Part shown: positions 35,281 to 47,275 of the stretch, piece after piece
How the letters are laid out: each line of letters opens with the position of its first letter
Position numbering within the stretch: the stretch's first letter is position 1
Notes under the pieces: model-generated
The model's database searches: none
Told to the model about the DNA's origin: nothing
Seen by the model: the letters and a program-made list of their open reading frames with translations, nothing else
Position numbers and translations under genes: made by a program
Source of the DNA: Voacanga thouarsii
Lineage: Eukaryota > Streptophyta > Magnoliopsida > Gentianales > Apocynaceae
Assembly (NCBI GenBank): GCA_026120185.1
Contig: JANUWF010003370.1
Location: forward strand, 558,001-622,000
Direction of reading: 5' to 3'
Length of the DNA: 64,000 bases

Positions 35281-35852
35281 TGCATAATATAACATCGTGT
35301 ATTCTAACCTATCATTTTTGGCGTCACATATACAAGTAGTGGTTGACTTAATGCTCTCTCGAAGGAAATGATCTTCAATCTATATCCATCAAAATCTATT
35401 AGAGTCGGTCGAAATTATAATAGCTTATAGCAAATGTCAATCAACTCTGCAGGCATATGTACGAACCGACTATTACAAATACGATCACCATTTACATGTA
35501 ATTCGAAGAGAACCTCTATGTCCTGGAGGGTGATAGTAGCCTCTCCAACTGTAAAGTGAAATGTATGTGTCCCCTGGCGCCATTTTTCCACTAATGTTGT
35601 AATCAATGGATGGTCGATTTTCATATAACATAAACGACGCAGTCCACCAAAACCGGCAACATCCATGAGTTGCTCAACACTGTGATCGAATGGTCGAGCT
35701 TTCCAAAACATTCTATCACTCTGTTTTGCAGTAATAATGTTACTGTATAACTGTCCCTCCCAAACATGTGACGACCTATGTTTGTGCTACAATCTCAATA
35801 CATCCGGTATAATAGAACCTAGATCCATTCCGTAAGAAGTAGGCTCATACAT
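35281..35852 (-). pseudogene. N-terminal exon of a plant mobile domain gene
   Basis: From a TAATTAG acceptor the frame runs DRMYEPTSYGMDLGSIIPD, VLRL-stop-HKHRSSHVWEGQ, then the open part 35415-35711: MFWKARPFDHSVEQLMDVAG, HPLITTLVEKWRQGTHTFHF, TVGEATITLQDIEVLFELHV. H-x-L-I-T-x-L-V-E-x-W-R, T-H-T-F-H-F and G-E-x-T-I-T-L-Q-D-x-E-V-L are diagnostic of the PMD (MAIN/MAIL-like; seen both in host proteins acting in silencing and in transposons). Further left IDFDGYRLKI and LSQPLLVYV continue with stops up to the copia-2 site. The stop in VLRL-stop is CAG to TAG. It lies 210 bp downstream of the MURA remnant and on the same strand. Confidence 0.85.
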
Positions 35853-36061
35853 TCTGTCCTAATTAATAGAATCGATATTAAAAAAATTAAAAATAAATTA
35901 AAGATATATAACCAACATCAAATTAATTATAGAAATTTAAACATAAAATTAAAGATAAATAATTTAAATCACGGGCATGCAATATTAAAATTTAGGTAAC
36001 AGATGAGCATTGTATCTAAACAAATTTAGCTAATATACTACAATGTTAATCTATGTTTAGT

Positions 36062-36525
36062 TCATCCTACGACACCGTGAGTGCAATTTCTCCCATTGTA
36101 TCCACTGCGATGACATAAGTCGCAATGAGGTGGTGAATCAGGATTATGTTCGTCCATTTCATTACGTCCGCAATCGGCCCCTCCTGAACGGTAAGCAAAT
36201 GGTGCCAAGCTAAAACTAAGGTTACGCCAATAATCCTTGTGTGGTATAAGCCTGAATTGTGTTGTATAAATCAGTCTATAGGATAGTGTCAAGTTTTCCG
36301 ATGATACTAATTCCCTAAGATTCAGCTCTAGTTACTAACATGTTGCAAACACGTGCGAATAAGGTATTCCATATATTTTCCATTTGCAACAACTGTATGT
36401 CCTAGCCCCTATATTAACTTCATATGAATTATTTTCCTACCCATGCTCATGATGCGAAGACATAATATTAAAAATATCTCGATCCTAATTAAAAGCCAGT
36501 GCATGATGTGTTCTTCCTTTTATCG
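36062..36525 (-). pseudogene. C-terminal remnant of a MURA-type MULE transposase
   Basis: On the minus strand NNSYEVNIGARTYSCCKWK and IYGIPYSHVFATC form a SWIM zinc finger (C-x-C...C-x-H type, here CCKW...YSHV), which follows the catalytic core in MURA transposases. After a stop come LIPHKDYWRNL, GRNEMDEHNPDSPPHCDLCH and RSGYNGRNCTHG, a CCHC-like knuckle at the transposase C-terminus. The stop is at 36062. The catalytic DDE part is absent, because the gypsy element at 36526 interrupts it and no N-terminal sequence is found to its right in the window. Stops near 36340, 36436 and 36480 show decay. Confidence 0.78.
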
Positions 36526-38364
36526 TATAACACCCCACTACCTACGTACCCTATTAGGATTGGGGATATCGCTCCATCCATAGGACAAGGGGTCTTTATA
36601 ACTAGGACTCACAAAAGAAATGAAAGAAATGATTTAAATTTAAACTTATTACAACTTAAACAATACATGAACAATTCTCAAAATAAATAAATGTCTACTA
36701 GAGTCTCTCAAAATGAAATACAAAGAAAAAAGAAATAAGTCTTCAAAACAAAGGTAATCTCTAATCAATAACCTTCATAGCAGGATCCATCTAAAAGTAT
36801 TGTATAAAAAAGTAGTGAGACATAAATCTTAGTAAGCCCGTGTGTGCGTTGGGTGCTTCAGGTAAAACAGTTCATGTATGCAAGTTGAGAAATCTTCATA
36901 AAAGAAAGTATTGGTAAGTCTCAAATAAATTTCACAAATGAAGAGTGGTGTTTTTCTTTCAAACCATACATGTATACAATAAAAGCAACCACTCAAAAGA
37001 GGTAGCCATGGCACCATACTTTGTGCACTATGACAAAAGAACGTTCAGAATGTCACACTTTGGGCATTCTAACATAAGGTAGGTATATGGCTTACCGGGT
37101 GAGATACTCCTTCATCTCTATACCCAAACTTATCAGTAGTCTAATCCAAAACCACACATCCAATTGACTATACTTGCTAGTTCGGACCAATATGATCTAC
37201 AGGATTGGCATCCTATCCGAGAAGGATTCACCCCTCAGAGGTAGCCACCTACTGAGAGACTTACCCTAACCCTTAAAGACTAGCCCTAATAGTCTACCCT
37301 TATTGAGTATTCAACATTGTATTTCTCCCTCTTGGGAAAAGAAAGATCATTCAATGTAATTTCTTTGAAATAGCAATTATGGTATCCAAAATTCATTGTC
37401 AAAGTTGGTTTTTAGAAAAAAATTAGCATTTTGTATAAAATTGCTTATTCAACTTAAAATGGTTTGTTTAACTTAAAAGAAAAGAAAAATTATCCATAAT
37501 TGCATTCATAGTACAATTTCTTGTATACATCATGCTTAACTTGCCAAGGTGTCTTTGATCTTCAAACAGCTTTATGCAGGAACTTACCTGATCTCTTAAT
37601 TTTTCTAGATATAACAGCCTTCCAAGATAGATCAAGGCAACCTAACTCCGCCAGGGGTAAATATAGGGTATAAGTCCCAATATCTAAACAATATTTGCTT
37701 AAATAAATAACTCTTAGCCTAACATGCTTAGGCTTAACTAGTTACAATAATATCTAGTTATGACAATAATGCCTTAAGCTTTAACATTAATTGATGAAGT
37801 ATTTTACAGAATATGAGTAATTTCATAAGTCAAAATAAATAGGTGTTATAAATAATAAATAACAAATTATAACAACATTTTTTTTTATTAACAATAATAA
37901 TAATTATGAATAATTCTAATAGTAAATCAAATTAGTATTAAGTACTAAGTACTATTAATAATAAATCCTAAATAATGTTAGCAATAAATAAATAATTATT
38001 ATTAACAAATAATAAGTAATATTAATAATAGATTATAAATAATTTGAGTAATAAATAATAAATAATAAACAATATTAATAACGAATAAATTATTCTAATA
38101 ATAATTAACAATAATAATTTTTTATTACAAATAATATATATGAGTGCAAATAAAAGCTTTAGTAAGGCTAACTAATAATAATGCGAATATAAAAGACATT
38201 GTATATTAATTAATTCCAATATATTATTATTTACATTTATTAATGTTTAATAAAAATTATTTCTATTTATTTTTCTAATAAAATAATAATGTTTTGAGTA
38301 ATTATTAATTTCAAAAATATTTAATGTTGTCTGAAATCAATAAATTAAATTAACCCATGATACT

Positions 38365-38555
<191 letters not shown>

Positions 38556-39121
38556 GTTTTGACAATAATTTTTTTAATGACCATAGCGAATTACTAGTAC
38601 AAAAATTTATATATATTCATATACACATATATTTAATAAATAGCATGTTGATTTATAAAAAATTAGACTTGTTTTTAACATACATCACAACATGGGTGAT
38701 ATTCTACTAGTCATAATATTATTTAGAGATTTATTGAAAAGCAACATCATGAAGGCATACTCAAAAATGGTGGTTTAATGTCTATCATACATCAAACATC
38801 CTAAAGCTCTTAATCATAATGAACATACAATGATCTTAAAGTATAATTCATAGTTCATGAGTTACAACATTCATTCCAAGCTTCATGTCTTAAATCTATT
38901 CATTTCACCCACATACATATCTCCAACCCCACATTATTCAATCTACTTATCAAATCCATCATCTAAGAGCCTTGAGTTTGAAAATTTAAAGAGGAGATTA
39001 AGAAAGAAATACTTGTTTTGATGATCGTTAGTTGAAGTTATCGCCTTGTTCAATGAAGGTCCTTAGATGCTTGAGTGCCCTTCCTTGGTTGTAGTTGTTC
39101 ATGAAGGGCCATCAATGATTC

Positions 39122-39125
<4 letters not shown>

Positions 39126-39168
<43 letters not shown>

Positions 39169-39192
39169 TGTGTGTGTGTGTGTGTGTGTGTG
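39126..39192 (+). repeat. (GA)n(GT)n microsatellite in LTR copy D
   Basis: About 20 GA units followed by about 13 GT units, at the shared LTR microsatellite site. Confidence 0.95.
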
Positions 39193-40785
39193 ATTGGAAT
39201 AATAATGACATGGTGATGGTGAGATGAAGAACGTCTAGATGTTTAAATTTACCTTCTTAATGTTCTTCTTGTTCTTGATCAAAAAGTGTGTTTGATCCGA
39301 ATAGAAGATCAACTTTGGTGTTTTTCATGTTATGGAGTGGCCTATGAGTGAGTATGGACCGAATCCTAGTTGGTTTGAAGGATCTTGGAGTGATTTGGGA
39401 TGAATAGAGGTGATTGAAGGTTGAAAAAGCTTAGTGTGTGTTCTTGGTATTCTTGGAGAGGAATTGAGAGAGTGTGTTTTCGTGTGTGTGTTGTGAATGA
39501 TGGCCGAATGGCCTAGCTAGGGGGAGGGATTTTAGTTATCCAAGAAAGAGAGAGAGTGTTTCAGCTTTTTCAAATTTCAAATTGAGATAAATGTGGAAAT
39601 GTCGGAGGTAAAGGATTGGGTAATGGTCTTTGCTCTTTGAAGGTCTCTTGTCCCTCACTGGTGAATGGCTGAACTAACTATGATGTGATCATGGAATGAA
39701 GAGTTGTTTCAACTTTGAGGCTGGCCAAAAATGATGTACAAGAGAAGAGAAAATTCTGATTTTATTATCTAGCAAGATGAGTGTTTAATGGAAGAAAAAT
39801 CTGAAATTTAATTTTAAAGTTTGAATAATTTCGAATAGAGTGAAAATAGGAGTGTTTTGAGGTATGTTAATAGAGTCCTAATGACCAAGGTAGATGGAAA
39901 AGCTAAGGGGTTTGTCCATGGCTGCATTATGGCCAAAAACATGAAGAAGTTTGATGGAGAAATCGGACCTAATATTGGATAGGCAATGCTGGAAAAATTT
40001 CTGGAATTTTAGCTAAAGAACTCTTGTAATTTTGAAAGGATTTTGAGAGGATTATTCAAAGGTCTTTGAACTGAATTTACAGCTGGAATTTAGGAGTGTT
40101 TGAAGGTTTATTAATGGTGGTTTTCCATCCACCATCTTGGAGAAGAAAGAAGAAAGTTCCAGGTGTTCTTAAGCACAAATGAATGGCTCAATGTTCATGT
40201 CCAAAGCTTGGTTGTTTGCTAGAAAAATTTCTGGTTTGGTATACCTTTGTTCAAGCTGCGAAATTCTAATGATTTCAGCTTTTATCTTCACACAAGATAA
40301 TTGGTTGTTAGCAAGAATTAGGTAGGGAATGGTTGCTGCAAATTTCGAAAACCAGCCATGAAGAAAATCTGAAAAATTTTCCAGATTTTAACAAAAACAA
40401 GAATACGAGGAAGATGAAATTCTTGGAGAAATAACTATGGTGATTTAATTGAAAACATCTTCTTATTTTTTCTCCACGATTTCAACCAACCTCCTATCCC
40501 ACAAGAGCTGAAAATTTTGAAACTTCAAGCAAGGAATTATCCAAGACTTTTACAGATATAAAAAATGAATTAAAGAAATAGGAGTAGTTTAAATTCAAAG
40601 AGGTTAGGACAAGGCTTGCAAAAATAATGAAGACAAAAATTCTTCTAGAATTTCTTTTAAGACAAGATCACATGGTTAAGACTTTACCATTGTGTCTTCC
40701 CTAAGACAACATTCCTAACTTTAACGAATGTAAGAAAGAAGAAAATTCAAACATTGGTTAAGATAATTATGAATAAAAGTTAGGT

Positions 40786-40848
40786 GATGGGACTTGAACT
40801 TAAGACCTTAGAGATTAAATCCCGAAAATCTAACCACATTAAATCTTG
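40786..40848 (-). other. Degraded tRNA-like module in LTR copy D
   Basis: The minus strand keeps GTTAGATTTTCGGGATTTAA and TTAAGTTCAAGTCCC. The B box is well kept, while the A box (TTTAATGTGGTTAGA) has lost part of its match. Confidence 0.45.
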
Positions 40849-41085
40849 TTCTTATTTTCCTAATCAAATTCTCTTCTTATCTAAGCCTTAAGCTATCTTT
40901 CTATTTCGACCTCAAGTAAAATTACTTTTTTATCCTTTCTACTCAACAAGTACAAATAAACTATATAACCCATAAACTACAATTCTAAAGCACATAAAAT
41001 CATTCAAGAAATATATTTTATGTAAGATGATATGATATTCATCCCATCCCTCTTACTCTAGACTAGGTTTAGGTGGAGTTTTGCA

Positions 41086-41100
41086 TCCTCCCCTCCTTAG
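41086..41100 (-). promoter_or_regulatory. Polypurine tract of the gypsy element
   Basis: On the minus strand TAAGGAGGGGAGGA abuts the LTR start TGCAAAACTCC. This is the expected plus-strand priming site. Confidence 0.8.
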
Positions 41101-41400
41101 AAGAATTTTGTCCCAAAATTTAGCGTGTACCTTTATCTCAAGTCGGGGTATTTCTGCTTCACCCATTCCTCAGTTTCTCACATGGCATCTTGAGTGCCAT
41201 GATGCTCCCATTGCACCTTTACCATTGATTTCTGCTTATTCCAGAGATTCTTGATACGTCAGTCTAAAATTTTAGTGGGTTTGTCCACATAGCTCAAGTT
41301 TGGTTGCAAAACCAACGGTTCATTATTCAGAACATGTCCCAGATCGGCATTGTACTTCTTTAACTGAGATACATGAAATATATTATGTATTCTAGTCAAA
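41101..41400 (-). pseudogene. Chromodomain-like C-terminus of gypsy integrase
   Basis: The minus strand gives NNEPLVLQPNLSYVDKPTKI, then KNLWNKQKSMVKVQWEHHGT and QDAM followed by ETEEWVKQKYPDL, interrupted by stops. K-V-x-W-x-H-H/G and A-T/M-W-E-x-E...Y-P-x-L are the chromodomain-type tail of plant chromovirus integrases. It is followed by stops and the polypurine tract. Confidence 0.65.
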
Positions 41401-41548
41401 CCATCGATCGATTCAGTCGATACGCAACTGGTCTAATTCTTTCCGTTATCAGAAACGGTCCCAAATATCTCGAATTTAGCTTTTCGCCTCTCGGATGCTT
41501 CAAGATTCCCCTACTTAGAGTCAACCTCAAGAACACACTGTCTCCTAC

Positions 41549-41871
41549 CTAGAATTCTAATTCCCTTTGCCTATTATGCGCATAACTTTTTTGTCGGCTT
41601 TGAGCCGCTTTCAACCTTTTTCTGATCATTGTCACCTTATCTGACATTTTCTGAATGTAGACTTCTTTAGACTTGGTTATGTGACCATCTTCTGACCAAC
41701 TCCAGTACAGAGGTACTTGACACTTACGCCCATACAACGCTTCATATGGGGCCATTCCAATCGAAGATCGGTAATTGTTATTGCAGGCCTACTTTCATAC
41801 GGTACGCGTTTAGTCCATTTATCAACAAAGCCCAATATACATGCCCTAAACATGTCCTTCAGTATTTGCAT
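41549..41871 (-). pseudogene. Integrase core end of the gypsy element
   Basis: Motifs on the minus strand in two frames: LMQILKDMFRACILGFVDKW (the E-R-x-x-Q-x-L-E-D-M-L-R-A-C segment after the catalytic Glu), then NNNYRSSIGMAPYEALYGRK, CQVPLYWSWSEDG and IRKRLKAAQSRQKSYAHNRQ. These are highly typical of Ty3/gypsy integrase. One frameshift near 41765 separates them and a stop ends the second near 41549. Confidence 0.85.
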
Positions 41872-42911
41872 AAGTCTCTCCGACTAGCTATCAATTTTGA
41901 GGATATGCTGCAACTCAGAACTTCCAAGTTAATCCCATTATCTCTAGGAACTTAGTTTAAAATCTTGCAGTGAACTTAGGATCCTACTTAGATACAATAC
42001 TTGATAACATCCCATGCAGCCTCTACCTTGGCTAGGGCTACCTTAAAACCACCACTGATTACCTTTTATTCCAGAAATAGAATTGTACTCAACTAAACTT
42101 TCACTTACCAAACTTCAAGGAAATTTATGCTATCTCCACTTTCTAACACCAATTTCAACTGTTCCATGTCCTTCACGACATTTAAAATACATAAGGTATT
42201 ATCTAAAAAGGTACAATAAAATTATCAAAGCAGAATTGAAATCCTATGCATCTACTCCATAAATAATAGAGCTTTTGTCAATCAGTAAGACATCACCACC
42301 CATCCGTAGTACCTATCCCTAATGTTAGTCGCAATCTCAAGTATATCTCCTTCTCTAATTCATACCTAATGATATTCCAATCTTAAGTCTAACTTAGAAG
42401 TAACCATATACATCCTCGATGACCAAAATATTCAATATTCTATGGTCTATACGTAGCTTTAAAAACTCCATCCTTTTCTTATACCATTACTACTAGGTCC
42501 TGTAAGCTACAACACCAGGCTAGATATCCTTAGTGAATCCTCAACAATAGTTTATAATCTCCTAGTATTATACACTACACTTCATTTACCTCCATTTTCT
42601 AAAATTTAATCATACCCACCTGATCCCAAAAAATGCATTATTCTATCTCTATAACCAACCTAACTCCTTACTTCGACAATCAATCCTTGTGTAATATACT
42701 ACTATAATCCTTAAAAGGAAACAAGTTAGGTTCCCGATAAATTTTACTTCTTCAGCCAAAATTTCATCTCTCAAATCAAACCTATAGATCCTTACTTCCT
42801 TGCACGATGAAGGACACTTAACCCATTAATAAGAAAATCTATACTATTTACAGTTGATAGATTCGACTCTTATGGTCTAGCTTCTCACTACTCAAACGAA
42901 TAGTACACTAC

Positions 42912-42961
<50 letters not shown>

Positions 42962-43118
42962 CTATGTAGAACAAAGATTAAATAGCATATTCTTTCAGGA
43001 GAAATAAAGAATTAACCAGGCATCACAACTGCATCCGATCTCACGTCTTCTCTACTAAACTAACTTGGTCATCACCTATGGCTTTAACTTATTTCCCCCG
43101 AATACTACGTTTCCTCAG
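41872..43118 (-). pseudogene. Degraded pol region of the gypsy element
   Basis: The minus strand holds short, stop-riddled stretches without a clear domain. An (AT)n run (42915-42958) interrupts it. It is too short to hold complete RT, RNase H and integrase, so a large part of pol is deleted. Confidence 0.5.
42915..42958 (+). repeat. (AT)n microsatellite
   Basis: About 22 AT units inside the degraded gypsy interior. Confidence 0.95.
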
Positions 43119-43319
43119 CTATCTGAATTCAGTGGTAGGGTCATAATCGACCTGTCCAACTGTAACCTTAGGAGATCCCTCAAATTTTATCTCTTGCTCT
43201 TCTTCGTGCTTTTTTCTCATATCTGACTGCGAGTGTTCTATTGACTCGTCTTTAGGTGTTGAAAGTTTTCTGACATGACCAGTTCTACCTCTTGTTGCAA
43301 TTTTATATCTAGGTGCCAT
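43119..43319 (-). pseudogene. gag N-terminus of the gypsy element
   Basis: MAPRYKIATRGRTGHVRKLS followed by a Glu/Lys-rich tract and VGQVDYDPTTEFR. A start of MAPRxxxAxRGR is common in plant chromovirus gag. It lies at the expected 5' side of the element, but only 66 residues remain before pol-like debris. Confidence 0.55.
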
Positions 43320-43383
43320 CTTCGATCATCATCCCCATAATTATAGGTCGACAAATGCAAACATATGAATGTAAAGATATAAT

Positions 43384-44920
43384 TGATAGGGGCTAAATTA
43401 GTCATACTTTTCCTAGTTATTTGAGGTTTTTTTGTGATATATTTTGTTCAATAACTAATTATATTCCTTCATATTTGAGATTTTACCTTTGGAAAAGTAT
43501 TTTGTTCATTATTTCAGATTTTTAGAGTAAAACAAAACAAAAACATCGCAAAACAAAAGAGAGACGGTGCCGGCTAGGGCCCTAGAACTGGTGCTGGCCA
43601 TGCACTGTTGATGCGAACTTCGAAGCGATAGAAAAATTGGTGAAATAGAGAAAAACATAGTCAAATCGGCGCCGGCTCCAAAAGTCAAGGCGGCGCCGGC
43701 TGCATTCTGGTCTTCATTACGTGAAATTCAAAGAAAAATCGGCGAACAAGTAGAGAAGTAGAACACAACCGGCATCGGCTCCGAGAGCTAAGGCGGCGTC
43801 GGCTGTGCCCTGAAGCTAAGGCAGTGCTTGATTTTTTCTACGCGATTTTTGATAATTTGTAGAGTTTTAGTATCTTCCAACTTCTACTCGGCCAAGAACA
43901 CTGTATCTACGAGTTTAGGCACTTCCTAAGCCTATAAATAGATGAAAAACACAAGGGAAAAAGGGAGAATTCATTGATCATCATAGAAAATCACTCAATC
44001 AAATGAGGAATTCTTCAATTCAAGGAAGATTATATAAGGTCTTCAAAGGAAGAAGAATGAAACTTGTCTATAAGTGCTTTCTTTTACTTTATTTTCTTTT
44101 TCTTGAATAATGATGTGTTAATTGTTTTATTGTAATTTGACATTGTTTTAGATATTCATGATTTTTAAAGGTATTTGATCTTTTGATTAATTGATTGTTA
44201 CTCTTGGTATTTAATTACTTAGGTTGATTGCGAGATTAATTGATTATTTTCCATTAACTTACTTGAGAATAGAGTTGATGGTGTCAATTTATTGATTTCA
44301 TATTTGTTGTCTTTTAACTTGCTTGAGAATGGGGTTGATTGCTAAGGATAGAGTAATTAAAGGTTAATTGATGTCTGCCAGAATATGGATTCATTGGTTA
44401 ATTTCATGTTTTAAGTTTGCTTGAGAATGGAACTTGAATTAAGGATTGTGGTTAATGCATCTTTTGGGTAAGACTGGTTGAGACAAAGTATGTGATGCCA
44501 AGTTACCTAGAAGATAGGGGTTCATTGATTGGGAAAGAAGTGAGTCTACTTTAATCCTTCATGATGCCAAAAGAATAATTAGTTATGATAATGGTTGGGT
44601 TCTTTAAGATAATAGTTGTCTAAACAATGGTTTGAATTACATAATTCTACATCCTTAACATGTATATATTTTTATTTTTATTTTCTTTTATTTTCCTTTT
44701 TATTTATTTTTTTCACTTTATCGAGTCGGTTAAACAATGAAAGAAAGATGATTAATGTCTACTTGTTCCTTGAGGATCGACACTCGTTTGAACTCTATGC
44801 TCGGTTAATGATGAGTACGCTTGCTCATATGTGTGATTTGGGTTGAACATTTTAATTTAAACTTGATTGGGAATGTGCTTATTTTTTGTATGATTTTTAT
44901 ACCCAAGTTCGGACACATCA
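43384..44920 (+). repeat. 5' LTR of an Athila-type gypsy element
   Basis: TGATAGGGGCTAAATTAGTC opens and GGACACATCA closes a 1537-bp LTR that directly precedes an Athila/Tat-type primer-binding site. It contains several GGCGCCGGC-like repeats (43565-43830) and starts where the gypsy leader of the preceding element stops, with ATAAT as left flank. Confidence 0.75.
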
Positions 44921-44926
44921 AGTTTT

Positions 44927-44944
44927 TGGCACCGTTGCCGGGGA
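44927..44944 (+). promoter_or_regulatory. Primer-binding site of the Athila-type element
   Basis: TGGCACCGTTGCCGGGGA differs by one base from TGGCGCCGTTGCCGGGGA, the widely conserved sequence at this place in plant Athila/Tat elements. It lies six bases after the LTR end. Confidence 0.9.
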
Positions 44945-45187
44945 ACAATAGCATGAAATCTTGGATTTTGTTGATATAACCATGTAAATATGTAAATATG
45001 TAAATTATGTATGATTGTTCTTTCTGCAAAAATGTGCTATCTTTTGTATTTCATATATTCTTGTACACTCATGTAACTTAACCTAACTTACTGACTTTGA
45101 CTAACTTTGTAACCTTTTAATTTTGTTTTAGACATTAATTTTGATATCTAACTCGCTTCTTGTTTTCTTAGGTGTTATCCTTGGTAC

Positions 45188-46558
45188 ATGACCCGAAAAT
45201 CAGAAGGCGAGATAGTCGATTTTGACCCTAAAATCGAAAGGACATTGTCAAATATTCGCCGGACAATCCAAAAGAACTTGATCGTCGAGATGGATGGTGC
45301 TCAAAACAACAATGCTGATAGGTGGGTTATGGATGACTTTGTGAAACCCGCAATCTTAGGCACAGGCTCGAGTATCACTAGACCTAGGATAGATGCAAAC
45401 AATTTTGAAATAAAGCTAACATTATCTAAATGGTACAAAATATAGTTCAATTCGACGGGCTACCTTAAGAAGATCCCAATGCCCACTTAGCTAGTTTTCT
45501 TGAGATTTGTGATACTTTTAAAATGAATGGTGTTTCTGAAGATGCCATAAAGTTAAGACTTTTTCATTTTTCCTTGAGAGATAAAGCTAAATCTTGGTTG
45601 AAGTCTTTACCTACAGGTTCCATCACTACTTGAAATGCCCTAGCTGAAAAATTTTTGGCCAAATATTTTCCTCCAGTTAGGACAGCAAAACTTAGGAATG
45701 AAATCTTTGTCTTCCAACAATTAGATTCTGAGCCTTTATATGAAATTTAAGAGAGATTTAAGGAGATGTTAAGAAAATGCCCACACCACGGATTTAAGCT
45801 AGGAATGCAAATGCTTCTCTTCTTGAATGGCCTCACGTTCGCAACACGGCAAGCGGTGGACTCTTCTGCAGGGGGTTCCATCAATCATAAGACCTTGGAA
45901 CAGGTATTTGAGCTTATTAAAAATTTGGCTTCTAATAACTATTCTTGGGGAAATGTAAGGTCTAGAACTCATGTGTAAGGAGTACACAAAGTGAATGTTG
46001 TGGCAGCATTAGAGGCTAAGGTGGACGCCTTAACCCAAAAGATGGAACAGATGGTGATGCTTCAAGGCCAGGTTTTAAACGTAAATTGTGATTTCTGTAG
46101 AGAAGGACACCCCAATCATGAACGCCAAAATATGGGGTCACTTCAAGAAACTTCAGAACAAGCGGCCTTTGCAGGTAATGTCCGACCAGGTAACAATCAT
46201 TATAGCTCTACCTATAACCCTGGTTGGAGAAATCACCCTAATTTCTCTTGGAGCAATGGGAATCAACCTAGGCAAGGTTCTTTCAATTTTGCAAGTAATC
46301 AAAGGAACCAAAACCCCATGAACAATAATGCAGCATCTTCAAAGTTACCATTGGAAGAGTTGATTGGAACAACTGGTAAGTACAACGGAGACTAAGTTCC
46401 AAGGGGTTGATGTGATAACAAGGAACCTAGAGGCCTCCATGCACAACTTGGAAAACCAAATTGGTCAGTTAGCCAAATTACTTGGAGATCATCAAGTGGG
46501 GATACTACCAGAGAATACTGAGGAAAATCCACGGGATCACAGCCGTGGAAAATATTGA
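45188..46558 (+). pseudogene. gag of the Athila-type gypsy element
   Basis: It starts MTRKSEGEIVDFDPKIER. A retrotransposon gag domain follows in shifted frames: EDPNAHLASFLEICDTFKMN, LRLFHFSLRDKAKSWLKSLP, EKFLAKYFPPVRTAKLRNEI. Then come LKEQ-like helices (VVAALEAKVDALTQKMEQMV) and a zinc-knuckle-like NVNCDFCREGHPNHERQ. The segment H-F-S-L-R-D-K-A-K-S-W-L is very typical of Athila/Ogre-type gag. A frameshift near 45440, stops at about 45631 (Trp to stop) and 45750, and others disable it. After 46558 the sequence jumps straight to the element's 3' tail, so all of pol is missing. Confidence 0.85.
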
Positions 46559-47032
46559 AGCATTTTTACATTTTCTTCCAATTTCTATGATTGGGACAAT
46601 ATTTATTTATGTCGTTTTGATTGATTGTGTTTATTCAATTGTATTATTCAGCATTAGTGTGTTTTCTGCATTCTTATTAAGATTAAAAAAAATGGAGAAA
46701 CCCCGGATGGGCAAATGGCGGTGCTCCTATGCTTGCAGGGTACTATGAATGACATGGCGAGACAGCAAGCTACTATGGAACAGCAGTTGGCCGAGTTGAA
46801 GCAGCATTCTTCTGGGTCACATGGTGGTGCGAGCACCTCTACACCAACTGATGATAATGATGCGGAGGACTGATGATGCTTGTCTACATTTTCTCGATCA
46901 CTCTTGTTTTTCATTTCTCTTTTAATGTCTTTTTTCTAGTTAGTTTTGCTTTCCTTTGTTTGTCCTATTTTCGTTCTTTTGTATTTGCAAGGACACCTCT
47001 ACAAGGACTGATGATCCTTGTTTTTACTTTTT
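46559..47032 (+). other. 3' region of the Athila-type element without pol
   Basis: A stretch reading MNDMARQQATMEQQLAELKQ-like residues (46745-46806) and HGGASTSTPTDDNDAED, then a stop, followed by pyrimidine-rich DNA, resembles the 3' end of Athila-type elements, upstream of their 3' LTR. No 3' LTR follows. A large deletion removed pol between 46558 and here. Confidence 0.5.

Positions 47033-47275
<243 letters not shown>

Larger units (their letters stand above)
20277..36525 (-). mobile_element. Putative MULE carrying MURA transposase and a plant mobile domain gene
   Basis: I infer one minus-strand Mutator-like element. Its 5' side holds the end of a MURA-type transposase (36062-36525) and a PMD gene follows (21600-35852) with the same orientation. 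The candidate left end begins GGGGGATTTGACC at 20277 and continues GAAATGGGTCAAAACTC, of the kind found at MULE ends. Motifs repeated just inside (20340-20570) look subterminal. Insertions inside are gypsy LTR B (22463-26815), gypsy LTR C (27268-31410) and copia-2 (31781-35275). The right end and transposase N-terminus were lost where the gypsy element at 36526 inserted. MULEs with a PMD ORF are known in plants; the boundaries here are inference. Confidence 0.55.
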
